Source: Microbulbifer sp. YPW16 (lineage in GTDB: Bacteria; Pseudomonadota; Gammaproteobacteria; Pseudomonadales; Cellvibrionaceae). From it: 64,000 bases of DNA. The translations under genes and the position numbers were made by a program. The notes beneath the pieces were generated by a model. That model worked only from the letters and a program-made list of their open reading frames with translations, was not told where the DNA came from and ran no database searches. The DNA is taken from assembly GCF_021290385.1 (NCBI RefSeq), contig NZ_CP089928.1:1534501-1598500 (forward strand). Direction: 5' to 3'. This document shows positions 1-8,627 of this stretch, piece after piece; within the stretch, counting starts at the first letter, position 1, and each line of letters starts with the position of its first letter.

Positions 1-461
1 TGGGCGCCCCGCATACCACCAACTGGGATGGCTACTACTTTATCCTCACCGCCCTCAAGCTGGGCCTGGTGCCCCAGTGGATGGGGAAGGACAAGCTGTT
101 CAAGTTCCCGCTGGGCGGCATGATGCGGTGGTTTGGCGGCATCGCCGTGGACCGCAGCAAGGCCAATAACCTGGTCGAGGCAACGGTGGAGCAGTTCAAG
201 CGCAGCGCCTCCCTGGTGATCGCCGTGCCGCCGGAAGGCACCCGCGGTATGGCGGAACGCTGGAAGACCGGCTTTTACCATATTGCCCGCGGTGCCGGTG
301 TGCCGGTGGTATGCGGGTTCATCAATTTCCCCAGGAAAGAAGTGGGCATGGGGCCGGCCTTTGAAATGAGCGCCGACCTGGCCCGCGAGCTGGAACGGTT
401 CCGTGACTTCTATGCCGACAAGATTGGCAAGTTCCCGCAGCGCTACACGCCGCCGGCGTAA
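1..461 (+). CDS. 1-acyl-glycerol-3-phosphate acyltransferase-like protein (PlsC/LPLAT family), 5' end outside window
   Basis: The reading frame is open from base 3, so the N-terminus lies upstream of the window. The visible part starts with an HTTNWD motif, which fits the catalytic H-x4-D of the LPLAT/PlsC superfamily. A PPEGTRG segment (the EGTR substrate-binding motif) follows about 70 residues later. The family transfers an acyl chain to lysophospholipid-type acceptors at the inner membrane. The protein is short for a classic PlsC and may belong to the small stand-alone branch. It ends at a TAA 180 bp before the OsmC gene on the same strand. The family is well supported; the exact acceptor is unknown. 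Confidence 0.85.
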   Translation, partial: GAPHTTNWDGYYFILTALKLGLVPQWMGKDKLFKFPLGGMMRWFGGIAVDRSKANNLVEATVEQFKRSASLVIAVPPEGTRGMAERWKTGFYHIARGAGVPVVCGFINFPRKEVGMGPAFEMSADLARELERFRDFYADKIGKFPQRYTPPA

Positions 462-640
462 GGCGCTCGGCGCAACCGATCACGACCATGGGCCGTCCCC
501 ACAAATAACGCAGCCTGCACACCCGCAGGGTGCATGGACCGCAGCGATATGCACCAGCCACGGGGCAAGGCCCGAGGCTGGTGGCCCGGGGCGCCTGACC
601 CTAGCCTTTGGCGAGTCAGCGCTTTGTGAGGTGCCAGGCC

Positions 641-1081
641 ATGCAGGAACTTCCCCACCAGTACCGGGTGGCCGCCCGGGCCGATCCCGGCAGTGATGTC
701 GAGTTATCCACAGATGGGGTTGAACCCCTTACCTCCGCGCCGCCGGTACAGTTTGGCGGGCCCGGGGATCACTGGTCGCCGGAGGACCTGCTGGTGGCAG
801 CGCTGGCGGATTGCTTCATCCTTACTTTCCGGGCGATCGCAACATTCAAGCAACTGGAGTGGCACTCCCTGGCCTGCGAGGCGAACGGCACCCTCGACCG
901 GCGCGACCGCAAGACACAGTTCACCGCATTTACCATCTCGGCCGAACTGGAGATACCCGCAGGTGGTGACACCGGGGAAGCGGAGCGGCTACTGCACAAG
1001 GCGGAGGAAAGCTGCCTGGTGACCAATTCGCTGGTGGCCGGGGTAACGCTCGAGGTGAGGGTCCGCCAAAGACAGGCATGA
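641..1081 (+). CDS. OsmC family protein (peroxide/redox-related)
   Basis: A 146-aa protein with the OsmC/Ohr layout. There is an N-terminal beta segment, a helix carrying the first cysteine (ALADC, Cys58) and a second cysteine near the end (EESC, Cys125). In OsmC/Ohr proteins these two cysteines reduce organic hydroperoxides. The motif around Cys58 (PEDLLVAALADCF) is typical of the OsmC-like branch rather than Ohr. I chose ATG 641 because a GAGG lies about 10 bp upstream; an in-frame TTG at 608 would add 11 unlikely residues. It converges with fur, 87 bp downstream. Confidence 0.88.
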   Translation: MQELPHQYRVAARADPGSDVELSTDGVEPLTSAPPVQFGGPGDHWSPEDLLVAALADCFILTFRAIATFKQLEWHSLACEANGTLDRRDRKTQFTAFTISAELEIPAGGDTGEAERLLHKAEESCLVTNSLVAGVTLEVRVRQRQA

Positions 1082-1168
1082 AGGGAGGGGGAGAACCCGG
1101 GTTAACAGCCGGGTTGTCGCGGCCATGGGCCGCCCCCATAGTGGGGGAGCGGCTTTCCGGTTGACCGG

Positions 1169-1579
1169 TCAGGAATCCTTTTTCTTCACATACAACACCA
1201 GGCTGTGCCCGGTGAGCTCATAGCCGTGCTCCTCGGCGATCTGCTGCTGCAGGCGCTCGATTTCCTCATTGTGGAACTCGATTACCCTGCCGCTATCGGT
1301 ACACACCATATGGTCGTGGTGGTCGCCGCGATCCAGCTCGAACACCGAGTGCCCGCCATCGAAGTTGTGTCGCATCACCAGCCCGGCACTCTCAAACTGT
1401 GTCAGGACGCGATACACCGTCGCCAGGCCAACATCCTCCCCGGCGTCCAGCAGCAACTTGTAGACATCTTCAGCGCTCAGGTGCTGCTCACTCGCGTTCT
1501 CGAGCAGCTGCAGGATTTTGACTCGCGGCAGCGTCACTTTGAGACCGGCTTTGCGCAGTTCCTGGTTTTCGTTCGACAT
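1169..1579 (-). CDS. fur: Ferric uptake regulator Fur
   Basis: A 136-aa Fur protein. The N-terminal winged helix spans about residues 1-83 (GLKVTLPRVKIL at its start, GLATVYRVLTQF as recognition region). The C-terminal dimerisation/metal domain follows, with HHDHMVC (His87, 88, 90, Cys93) and FHNEEIE. Only one cysteine is seen in that motif, as in Pseudomonas-type Fur, rather than the CxxC of E. coli Fur. Fur-Fe2+ represses iron-uptake genes; a likely target in this window is the TonB receptor at 58882-61020. The gene is divergent from bamE, the order known from pseudomonads. Confidence 0.97.
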   Translation of the reverse strand: MSNENQELRKAGLKVTLPRVKILQLLENASEQHLSAEDVYKLLLDAGEDVGLATVYRVLTQFESAGLVMRHNFDGGHSVFELDRGDHHDHMVCTDSGRVIEFHNEEIERLQQQIAEEHGYELTGHSLVLYVKKKDS

Positions 1580-1906
1580 GGATCAGTTTCCCGGGAAAAT
1601 TCTTCTGGTTTCGGCGATACAGCCAGTTACCGGCCCGGATGTAACCGGGGCGGCCGGACACAGACAGGCACTCCGATGCCTGTCAGCTCGCCAACTCTTG
1701 CGGTATTATCCACGCCGAGCGTAGTCAGCGGAACCCCGGCGCTCCCTGGCCCGGCCCCGGCACAGCCGCCTCCCCTGATATGAGGGGGCGTGAGGCGCCG
1801 GCAACGGGAACTTTCAGCGCCCCGGGGCGCCTACCCTTACCCAGGTGGACCATTCCCGGCCCGGCAAGCCGGTTCCGCCAGCATCGAGATAACAATGGAG
1901 CATTGA
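1580..1906. other. fur-bamE divergent intergenic region
   Basis: These 327 bp must hold the promoters of fur (leftward) and bamE (rightward). I see no convincing Fur box and no small gene with a ribosome binding site. A GAGATAACAATGGAGC stretch directly precedes the bamE ATG. Confidence 0.5.
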
Positions 1907-2254
1907 ATGCCAACGACCCTGAAAGCCCTCGCCATTGCCGGCCTCTGCGCACTGATCAGCGCCTGCAGCCTGTTCAAGTTTCCGGGCGTGCACCGGATCG
2001 AAGTCCAGCAGGGCAATATCATTACCCAGGAAATGGTAAACCAGCTCAAGCCGGGCATGACCCGCCGGCAGGTGCGCTTCGTGCTGGGTACACCGCTGCT
2101 CGAAGACACCTTCAACGCCAATCGCTGGGATTACGTGAACCGCGTGCGCGACCCAAAGGGCGAAGTGGAACAGAAGAAGTTCTCCGTCTACTTCAATGGC
2201 GACCTGCTGATTGCCACCAGCGGCGACTGGCAGCCGGCCGGCTGGCCGCAGTAA
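1907..2254 (+). CDS. bamE: Outer membrane protein assembly factor BamE (SmpA/OmlA lipoprotein)
   Basis: A 115-aa lipoprotein of the BAM complex, which folds beta-barrel proteins into the outer membrane. The signal peptide ends in a lipobox (LISAC, Cys20). The SmpA/OmlA fold follows, with the hallmark stretch VNQLKPGMTRRQVRFVLGTP and later RWDYVNRV. Its place next to fur is conserved in pseudomonads and relatives. It converges with ratB 73 bp downstream. The signal peptide, lipobox and family motif all agree. Confidence 0.96.
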   Translation: MPTTLKALAIAGLCALISACSLFKFPGVHRIEVQQGNIITQEMVNQLKPGMTRRQVRFVLGTPLLEDTFNANRWDYVNRVRDPKGEVEQKKFSVYFNGDLLIATSGDWQPAGWPQ

Positions 2255-2327
2255 CAGCGCCCTCCTTCAGCGGCGCCCGGCGGCGCCCCGGCTGCTGCCT
2301 GCCCAAAACACCGGGCAGCGCGGCCAT

Positions 2328-2672
2328 TTAATCCGCTTTACCACCGGCCTCCTGCGCCTTGCGCCGGGCCTTCTCCGCACGCTGCTTGCGGGCCTCTTTC
2401 GGGTCTGCAATCAACGGCCGGTATACCTCCACCCGGTCTCCCGGCTTCAGCTCATACTGATCGGCCACCGCCAGCCCCTTGGTCCCCAGCGCCTGGCCGA
2501 AGATGCCCAGCCGCGCCGTCGCCGGATCGATCCCCGGGTACTCTTCCGGCAACCCGGAACGGACCAGGGCCTCGGTCGCCGTGGTGCCGGGCGGTACCAG
2601 CAGGCTCACCAGCCGCTGTTCGTGCGGCAGTGCGTACACCACCTCCACGGCAATTGTCTTCATATCGGTCAT
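2328..2672 (-). CDS. ratB: RnfH family protein (RatB)
   Basis: A 114-aa protein of the RnfH/UPF0125 family with a ubiquitin-like beta-grasp fold (VEVVYALPHEQ at the start, GDRVEVYRPLIADPKEARK near the end) and a basic C-terminal tail. It is usually encoded directly after ratA. Here its ATG overlaps the ratA stop codon by 4 bp, so the two are translationally coupled. Its function is not established; it was named as the partner of the RatA toxin/ubiquinone-binding protein. Confidence 0.92.
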   Translation of the reverse strand: MTDMKTIAVEVVYALPHEQRLVSLLVPPGTTATEALVRSGLPEEYPGIDPATARLGIFGQALGTKGLAVADQYELKPGDRVEVYRPLIADPKEARKQRAEKARRKAQEAGGKAD

Positions 2673-3109
2673 TGCGGTTTCCCGTATACGTGCTCGGCGC
2701 GTTCACACATGACCCGCACCATCTGGTTGGCCAGCTCACTGAACAGCTTGCCCACAGCCGCTGCCACCAGCCGGTTGCGCAGCCGGAAAGACAGCGCAAA
2801 GCTCACCTTGCAGGCGTCGTGTGCCAGCGGCGAGAAGTGCCAGAGCCCCTCGAAGTGCTCGAACGGGCCGTCCACCAGCTCCAGCGTCATGCGCGTCGGC
2901 CGCTCCAGCTGGTTGCGGGTGACAAAGCTCTGGTGGATACCGGCCCGGCTGAGCTCCAGGCGCGCCTCCAGGGTATTCTCGTCACTGTGCAAAATTTCAG
3001 CACTCTTGCAGCCGGGCAGGAACTGGGGATAGCTCTCCACATCGTTCACCAGGTCAAACATCTGCTCTGCACTGAACATCACCAGTGCACTGCGCTCTAT
3101 CTCTGCCAT
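2669..3109 (-). CDS. ratA: RatA / COQ10-like START-domain protein
   Basis: A 146-aa polyketide-cyclase/START-fold protein related to mitochondrial COQ10, which binds ubiquinone, and to E. coli RatA, reported to block 70S ribosome assembly. The N-terminus MAEIERSALVMFSAEQMFDL and the following VNDVESYPQFLPGC are signature sequences. I chose ATG 3109 because family members start just before this motif; a longer frame to 3169 would add 20 atypical residues. It is the first gene of a leftward ratA-ratB pair. Confidence 0.93.
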   Translation of the reverse strand: MAEIERSALVMFSAEQMFDLVNDVESYPQFLPGCKSAEILHSDENTLEARLELSRAGIHQSFVTRNQLERPTRMTLELVDGPFEHFEGLWHFSPLAHDACKVSFALSFRLRNRLVAAAVGKLFSELANQMVRVMCERAEHVYGKPQ

Positions 3110-3297
3110 GCTTTCCAATCTTTCCAATACTGCCGCCCACACGGCCATTTCCGCGCGCGGAGCGGGCAATTTTGCCAGTCGGCGCTACTCAAGCAAGTCA
3201 ATTCCTGCAACAATCGCAGCTTTATCCGGCCGGGGTGCCCGGCCGGTCGCCGCTGCCGGCGGTGTAAAGACAAGAATAACAGGCAAGCGAGAGTACT

Positions 3298-4716
3298 ATG
3301 TCCGCAGCAAGAGAGCATTTTGGATCGCGACTGGGGTTTATCCTCGCCGCGGCGGGTTCCGCCGTGGGAATCGGCAACCTGGTGGCCTTTCCGGTCGCCG
3401 CCACCAAGAGCGGCGGCGGGGCCTTCCTGCTGGTATATGCACTGTTTGTGTTCCTGATCTGCCTTCCCGTGATGATGGCCGAGCTGGCACTGGGTCGTAA
3501 AAGCGACAAGGACCCGGTTGGCGCCTACCGCCAGGTCTCCGGGGGCTCCATTGGCTGGCGTATTCCCGGCTGGTTTGCCCTGATCACCCCATTCATGATC
3601 GCTGTCTTTTACCTGGTGGTAACCGTCTGGGTACTCGGCTACCTGGTGGCAACCCTGGGCGGCAACCTGGACCAGCTGGCTGCCGGCGAGCATTTCGGCC
3701 AGTTCATCAATTCCCCCATCGTGTTCGCTTACCTGGTGGTGCTGATGCTGATCATCAACGGCATCCTCGCCATGGGGGTCAAGGACGGTATCGAGCGCGC
3801 CGCCAAGACCCTGATGCCGATGCTGTTCGTGATGCTGCTGGGTTTGGTGATATTCGTGCTGACCCAGGAAAACGCCATGCTGGGCGTCAAGTACTACCTG
3901 ACCCCCGACCTGTCCAAGCTCAACGCCGAGGTGGTCAACAATGCCATGGCGCAGGCCTTCTTCTCCCTGTCGCTGGGTATGGGCATCATGATTACCTACG
4001 GCTCCTATATGAAGAAGCGGGACTCGATACCGGGTTCCGCCAAGGCCGTGGCCCTGACCGACACCCTGGTGGCATTTACCGCGGGCCTGCTGATCCTGCC
4101 CACCATTTTCCACTTCAATCCGCAGATCGACCCCACCGAACTGAGTGACTCCTCGGCCGGCATGATTTTCCTGTTCCTGCCGAAGATCTTCCTCGCCCTG
4201 CAGGAAAATATCGGCTACTTCGGGGCCAGCGCCTTCGCAGCGGTATTCTTCTTCCTGGTGCTGGTGGCCGCGATCACTTCGCTGGTCTCCATTATCGAGG
4301 TACCGGTAGCGACCCTGTGTGACGAGCGCGGCATGGAGCGCAAGAAAGCGATCTACAGCATCGCCGCCATACAACTGGTGCTGGCCATTGCCTGCGCCAT
4401 GTCGTTCGGCATGGCCGACTGGCTAACCCAGTTTGTATCCATCGCCGGCGAGAACAAGTCTTTCTTTGATCTGGTAGAGCTGATCTTTTATTCTACGATC
4501 CTGCCACTGAACGGCCTGCTGGTATGCCTATTCGTCATCTACAAGTGGAAGCGGGCCAATTTCGACCGCGAGCTGCAGGAAGGTGACCCCAGCTTTGCCG
4601 GCAGCCTCTCCCAGAAGTACGTCAACTTCTCCCTGGGGACTTTCATCCCCCTGATCCTGCTACTGGTGTTTATCAACACAGTAGCCGAGAAGTACTTCGG
4701 GCACAGTTTCTTCTAA
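3298..4716 (+). CDS. Sodium-dependent transporter, NSS/SNF family (first copy)
   Basis: A 472-aa integral membrane protein with about 11-12 hydrophobic segments. The first helix carries [20 protein letters not shown], the unwound Na+/substrate-binding helix typical of the neurotransmitter:sodium symporter family (LeuT, Tyt1, MhsT). A later segment, [20 protein letters not shown], is also a family hallmark. It imports an amino acid or related solute with Na+; the substrate cannot be read from sequence. A GAGAG precedes the ATG. It lies 19 bp upstream of smpB and may be cotranscribed with it. Confidence 0.93.
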   Translation: MSAAREHFGSRLGFILAAAGSAVGIGNLVAFPVAATKSGGGAFLLVYALFVFLICLPVMMAELALGRKSDKDPVGAYRQVSGGSIGWRIPGWFALITPFMIAVFYLVVTVWVLGYLVATLGGNLDQLAAGEHFGQFINSPIVFAYLVVLMLIINGILAMGVKDGIERAAKTLMPMLFVMLLGLVIFVLTQENAMLGVKYYLTPDLSKLNAEVVNNAMAQAFFSLSLGMGIMITYGSYMKKRDSIPGSAKAVALTDTLVAFTAGLLILPTIFHFNPQIDPTELSDSSAGMIFLFLPKIFLALQENIGYFGASAFAAVFFFLVLVAAITSLVSIIEVPVATLCDERGMERKKAIYSIAAIQLVLAIACAMSFGMADWLTQFVSIAGENKSFFDLVELIFYSTILPLNGLLVCLFVIYKWKRANFDRELQEGDPSFAGSLSQKYVNFSLGTFIPLILLLVFINTVAEKYFGHSFF

Positions 4717-4735
4717 TCAGGCACTTGTTGTATCC

Positions 4736-5215
4736 ATGGCCAAAAAGAAAAGCGCAAACTCCTCCCGTACCATCGCCCTGAACAAGCGGGCGCGCCACGA
4801 CTACTTCATCGAGGAGAAGTTCGAGGCGGGTATGGAACTGCAGGGCTGGGAAGTGAAAAGCTGCCGCGAGGGCAAGGCCCAGCTGACGGACAGCTACGTT
4901 ATTTTCAAGAATGGCGAGGCCTGGCTGCTGGGTGCGCGCATCCAGCCGCTGCCCAGCGCCTCTACCCACTTCGTCACCGAGCCCGACCGCACCCGCCGCC
5001 TGCTGCTCAACAAGCGCGAGCTGGCCAAGTTGATTGCGTCTGTCGACCAGAAGGGCTATGCCGTCGTCTGCACCGCGCTCTACTGGAAGAAGCACCTGAT
5101 CAAGTGCGAGATCGCCCTCGCCAAGGGCAAGGCCCATCACGACAAGCGCGAGACCGAGAAGAAGCGCGACTGGAACCGCGAGAAACAGCGCCTGATGCGC
5201 ACCGAACACAAGTAG
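4736..5215 (+). CDS. smpB: SsrA-binding protein SmpB
   Basis: A 159-aa protein that binds tmRNA and delivers it to stalled ribosomes. It has the oligonucleotide-binding barrel ([20 protein letters not shown], then [13 protein letters not shown]) and the basic C-terminal tail ([20 protein letters not shown]) that occupies the mRNA channel. Its RNA partner ssrA is 1.5 kb downstream, separated by a second NSS transporter. Length and motifs match the family throughout. Confidence 0.97.
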   Translation: MAKKKSANSSRTIALNKRARHDYFIEEKFEAGMELQGWEVKSCREGKAQLTDSYVIFKNGEAWLLGARIQPLPSASTHFVTEPDRTRRLLLNKRELAKLIASVDQKGYAVVCTALYWKKHLIKCEIALAKGKAHHDKRETEKKRDWNREKQRLMRTEHK

Positions 5216-5258
5216 TAGGGCGCCGGCGCCCGATAGAAAAATAATTACAGGGTTACTC

Positions 5259-6611
5259 ATGAGTGCACCGAGAGGACAATTCAGCTCCAACATCGGCTTC
5301 CTGATGGCCGCGGCGGGCTCCGCCGTTGGCCTGGGCAATATCTGGGGCTTCCCCACCAAGGCCGCCGGCAATGGCGGCGCCGCCTTCGTGGTGGTTTACC
5401 TGATCCTGGCCTTCCTGCTGGCCTACCCGGCCCTGATGGCCGAGCTCACCATCGGCCGCCACGCGCGCCGTAACATGGTCCAGGCGCTGCGCGGCGTGGC
5501 CGAGGGCCCGGTAAGCCGCTTCTTTGCCAACCTCACCGGCTTCGGTGGCATCCTGGTGGCATCGCTTATCCTGAGCTTTTACTCCATTGTTGCCGGCTGG
5601 ATGGTCGCGCACCTGGTGGAGCCCTTTGCTCAACTGTGGGGAGCCGGCGGCGCCGCCGAGTGGCTGACCGGCAGCAGCACATCCCGCAACCTCCTGTTTA
5701 CCGCCCTGTTCAGCTCCATCACCATGGTGATCATTGCCAGCGGCGTGGAGAAGGGTATCGAGCGCTGGTCCACCCTGCTGATGCCCGCGCTGATCATCCT
5801 GTTGCTGCTGTTGATCATCTATGTACTGACCCAGCCCGGCGCCATGACCGGCCTCGAGGTCTACCTGATGCCCGACTTCAGCCACCTGTCACCGCAGCTG
5901 CTGGTGTCCGCCATGGGCCAGGCCTTCTTCTCCCTGTCGCTGGGCGTGGGCACTATGCTGATTTACGGCTCCTACCTGAGCAAGCAGGAGAGCCTGCCGC
6001 GGCTGGGCGCCCTGGTAACCCTGATCGACGTGGGCATCGCCTTCACCGCCGGCCTGCTGATCCTGCCGGCCATGTACGTGGCCCAGGAAGCGGGCACCCA
6101 GATCTTCTCCGAAAGCGGCGAGCTGATCGCCGGGCCGGGCCTGATCCTGCAGGTGCTGCCGGCCCTGTTCGACACCATGGGCACCGCCGGCCTGTTCGTG
6201 GCCATCGCCTTCTTCGCCCTGATGACCATCGCTTCGGTGACGTCCTCCATCTCCATGCTGGAAGTCCCCGTTGCCTTCTCCATCGAGAACCTGAAGCTGG
6301 GGCGCAAACGGGCGACCATGTTGGTCGGCCTGGTCATTTTTGCCATCAGCAGCCTGATCATCTTCAATTTCGATGCCCTGTTCGGGCTGGTCATCAGCAT
6401 CAGCACCGAGTACGGCCAGCCCCTGCTGGGCGTGTCCCTGTGTATCTTCGCCGGCTGGATCTGGCGCCGTGACCAACTGCTCACGGAGCTGGAGAAGGGC
6501 CACGAGGGCATCGAGAGAACCCTGTTCTGGAAGATCTGGCCCTGGTACGTGCGCATCGTGTGCCCGCTGCTGATCTTCGCCGCTTTCGCCCAGTCGGTAT
6601 TGCTGGGCTGA
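5259..6611 (+). CDS. Sodium-dependent transporter, NSS/SNF family (second copy)
   Basis: A 450-aa polytopic membrane protein paralogous to the product of 3298-4716. Near the N-terminus it has [20 protein letters not shown], and in the middle [21 protein letters not shown]. The tryptophan after the GLGN motif (NIWGFP) is the more usual NSS form; the first copy has NLVAFP. It is a Na+-coupled importer of unknown amino-acid-like substrate. A weak RBS lies in the stretch ACAGGGTTACTC before the ATG. It sits between smpB and ssrA. Confidence 0.93.
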   Translation: MSAPRGQFSSNIGFLMAAAGSAVGLGNIWGFPTKAAGNGGAAFVVVYLILAFLLAYPALMAELTIGRHARRNMVQALRGVAEGPVSRFFANLTGFGGILVASLILSFYSIVAGWMVAHLVEPFAQLWGAGGAAEWLTGSSTSRNLLFTALFSSITMVIIASGVEKGIERWSTLLMPALIILLLLLIIYVLTQPGAMTGLEVYLMPDFSHLSPQLLVSAMGQAFFSLSLGVGTMLIYGSYLSKQESLPRLGALVTLIDVGIAFTAGLLILPAMYVAQEAGTQIFSESGELIAGPGLILQVLPALFDTMGTAGLFVAIAFFALMTIASVTSSISMLEVPVAFSIENLKLGRKRATMLVGLVIFAISSLIIFNFDALFGLVISISTEYGQPLLGVSLCIFAGWIWRRDQLLTELEKGHEGIERTLFWKIWPWYVRIVCPLLIFAAFAQSVLLG

Positions 6612-6688
6612 TGACTTTCTGGTCGCGACTGGCCGTCCATAACTGGCCATCCGCGACCATCTTCACCATCTGGTCGTGTCGGGGCATA

Positions 6689-6715
6689 TTGTCCGGGAAC
6701 AAAATCCGGTATACT
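6689..6715 (+). promoter_or_regulatory. Putative sigma70 promoter of ssrA
   Basis: TTGTCC at 6689-6694 and TATACT at 6710-6715 with a 15-bp spacer. The -10 box is strong and its position, 30 bp before the mature tmRNA 5' end, fits a precursor trimmed by RNase P. The spacer is shorter than ideal. Confidence 0.55.
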
Positions 6716-6744
6716 AAGTCCTAGACCACACAGGGTTTTGCATC

Positions 6745-7134
6745 GGGGATGACTTGGATTCGACGCCGGTGACGAAACCATGGGTGCATGCCGTGATGGT
6801 AGCGAATCACGTAAATCCAAAGCTGCAATCTATTAGTTGCCAACGACGACAACTACGGTGCCCAACTCGCTGCGTAAGCAGCCTGTGAAGCACTAACTAA
6901 GGGTTCGTCCCTTAGCAGCCTTCAGCAAGGTTCCAGTACCGCGCTGCTGGCTGTCATACAGAACTGGATCGCCCTGAAGCGTGCCTGACGTGGAAGGGTT
7001 AAAACTTATTCAGGCTCGCCAATTACGTCCTGCCCATCGGGCTGTATGCGGCTAAATCAATAGATGGACCTAAGCATGTAGAGCTCATGGCAGAGTGCTG
7101 ACGGACGCGGGTTCGACTCCCGCCATCTCCACCA
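6745..7134 (+). ncRNA. ssrA: Transfer-messenger RNA (tmRNA)
   Basis: A 390-nt tmRNA that rescues stalled ribosomes together with SmpB. The 5' end GGGGATGACTTGGATTCGAC and the 3' end GGGTTCGACTCCCGCCATC plus TCCACCA form the tRNA-like acceptor: GGGGATG pairs with CATCTCC. The T-arm is GGG-TTCGACT-CCC and CCA is encoded. The tag frame begins with the resume codon GCC at 6839 and ends at TAA 6875-6877, giving ANDDNYGAQLAA. The 3' end is the integration site of the element that follows. Confidence 0.97.
6839..6877 (+). other. tmRNA proteolysis tag reading frame
   Basis: The codons GCC AAC GAC GAC AAC TAC GGT GCC CAA CTC GCT GCG TAA encode ANDDNYGAQLAA. The N-terminal ANDDNY and C-terminal AA are as in Pseudomonas-type tags, the degron read by ClpXP. 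The penultimate region (AQLAA) differs from the common YALAA ending. Confidence 0.9.
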
Positions 7135-7136
7135 AA
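7112..7136. repeat. attL: left copy of the ssrA 3'-end direct repeat
   Basis: TTCGACTCCCGCCATC followed by TCCACCAAA. It forms the 3' half of the ssrA T-arm and acceptor stem, so the gene remains functional after insertion. Confidence 0.8.
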
Positions 7137-7156
7137 CAACTGTCTCAGACAGACTC

Positions 7157-7193
7157 AAAAAGCCCCGGAAGCCCAGCGTTTTCGGGGCTTTTG
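7157..7193 (+). terminator. Rho-independent terminator downstream of ssrA
   Basis: The stem AAAAGCCCCGGAA pairs with TTCGGGGCTTTT around an 11-12-nt loop, and T residues follow. It lies 23 bp after ssrA on the element side of attL. Confidence 0.85.
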
Positions 7194-7224
7194 CTTATCT
7201 GGCTTATCCCAGTTAATCTAATTC

Positions 7225-7299
7225 AACCCGTCCAAATCTAGGAGTTTCTGGACGGGTTATTGGACGGGTTGAGCCCAGCGCCCCCGCCCAACCCGTCCA
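7225..7299. repeat. Four copies of AACCCGTCCA around the integrase start (candidate arm-type/operator sites)
   Basis: AACCCGTCCA occurs at 7225-7234 and 7290-7299. Its inverse TGGACGGGTT occurs at 7249-7258 and 7261-7270. The set forms two inverted pairs between attL and the integrase body. Position and symmetry suggest integrase/excisionase arm sites or an operator. A one-mismatch relative, TGGACTGGTT, lies near attR at 14023-14032. Confidence 0.6.
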
Positions 7300-8561
7300 A
7301 ACCAGCACGGAAGCCGCAGCCAATGCCGCTGTCAGACACCAAGCTACGGGCGCTCAAGCCCCGCGACAGGAAGTACATCGAGGCCGACGAGAAGGGCCTC
7401 GCTATCGAAGTCACCCCCACCGGCGCCAAGCGCTGGGTATTCCGCTTCCGCCTCCACGGCAAGCGCCCGGAGATGGCGCTGGGCCTCTACCCTGATGTGA
7501 CCCTAAAGCGCGCGCGGGAACTGCGCGACGAAGCCCGTCGCCACGTGGCCGAAGGCATAGACCCCCGCGACGTCAGGCGCGCCCTCAAGGAATCCGCCCT
7601 GGAAGCCAACCGGAACAGCTTTGCCGCTGTCAGCCAGGAATGGTTTGCGGCCCGGATGGCCCACCTCTCGAAGTCATCCAGGGACCGGGCAAACCTCGCC
7701 CTCGACCGTGACCTGATTCCCTATCTGGGGAAGCGCCCCATTGCCGAGATTACGCCGCCCGAAGTGCTGCGCTGCCTGCGCCGGATCGAGAGCCGGGGAA
7801 CCCTGGAAACCGCGCACCGGGTAAAGCGGGTAGCAAGCCAGGTATTCCGCTTCGCTGTGGCCACCGGCAAGGCCGACCGCGACCCCACCACCGACCTGAG
7901 CGGCGCGCTCACCCCTACCAAGAAAAAGCACTTGGCGGCCATTACGGACCCCGTGGAGGTGGGCCGCCTACTGGCAGGCATAGATGGATACCAGGGGACC
8001 CCCATAGTGCGAACGGCCCTCAAGCTATCCCCGCTGCTGTTCTGCCGGCCCGGCGAACTGCGCAAGCTGGAATGGACGGAAATCAACTGGGAGGCCCGCC
8101 AGATAGAGCTACCTGCCGAGAAGATGAAAATGGGCGAGCCGCACATTATTCCATTGGCTCAGCAGGCCCTGGCGCTGCTGCGGGAGCTGGAGCCCCTAAC
8201 TGGCCGCGGCAAGTACGTTTTCCCATCCGCCCGGGGCCAGAGTCGCCCCCTGTCCGATAACGGCGTCAGGACGGCGCTACGTTCGCTGGGCTACGACAAC
8301 AACACCATGACCGCCCACGGCTTCCGCGCAATGGCGAGAACACTGCTGGATGAGGTTTTGAGCTTCCGGGTGGACTACATCGAACACCAGCTGGCCCACG
8401 GAGTGAAGGACACTCTGGGGCGCGCCTATAACCGCACTAAGCACCTGCCCCAGCGGGCCGCCATGATGCAGAAATGGGCCGATTATCTGGACAACCTGAG
8501 AGTTCAGGCCGGGGCCGATAACATAGTTAGCGCGGCCTTTGGCGCAAATGGGGCAAGGTAA
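7260..8561 (+). CDS. Tyrosine-type site-specific integrase (DUF4102/P4-like)
   Basis: A tyrosine recombinase that would insert and excise the element at ssrA. The N-terminal DUF4102 arm-binding domain has LSDTKLRALKPRDRKYIEAD and KRWVFRFRLHGKRPEMALGL. A SAM-like core-binding domain follows, then the catalytic domain with Arg263 (RPGELRKLEW), His353-x-x-Arg356 (AHGFR), His380 and Tyr390 (GRAYNR), numbered from 7260. The frame starts at TTG 7260, but the family usually begins near MPLSDTKLRALKP, so ATG 7323 (412 aa) is a strong alternative. All catalytic residues are present, so it should be active. Confidence 0.93.
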   Translation: MDGLSPAPPPNPSKPARKPQPMPLSDTKLRALKPRDRKYIEADEKGLAIEVTPTGAKRWVFRFRLHGKRPEMALGLYPDVTLKRARELRDEARRHVAEGIDPRDVRRALKESALEANRNSFAAVSQEWFAARMAHLSKSSRDRANLALDRDLIPYLGKRPIAEITPPEVLRCLRRIESRGTLETAHRVKRVASQVFRFAVATGKADRDPTTDLSGALTPTKKKHLAAITDPVEVGRLLAGIDGYQGTPIVRTALKLSPLLFCRPGELRKLEWTEINWEARQIELPAEKMKMGEPHIIPLAQQALALLRELEPLTGRGKYVFPSARGQSRPLSDNGVRTALRSLGYDNNTMTAHGFRAMARTLLDEVLSFRVDYIEHQLAHGVKDTLGRAYNRTKHLPQRAAMMQKWADYLDNLRVQAGADNIVSAAFGANGAR

Positions 8562-8627
8562 GCAAATAATAATCATTCCATAAAACTGGCCCATTGGCCG
8601 CACCCGACAACCAGAGAAGAACCCACC

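Noticed and set aside
1095..1160. Terminator or palindromic repeat between OsmC and fur
   Set aside because: AACCCGG/CCGGGTT and a GGGGG-rich stem can form, but there is no T-run and no second copy that supports a repeat family.
3097..4374. 425-aa minus-strand frame opposite the first NSS transporter
   Set aside because: Its composition (runs of Gln, His, Gly) is that of an antisense shadow of a G+C-rich membrane-protein gene; the plus-strand protein has clear family motifs.
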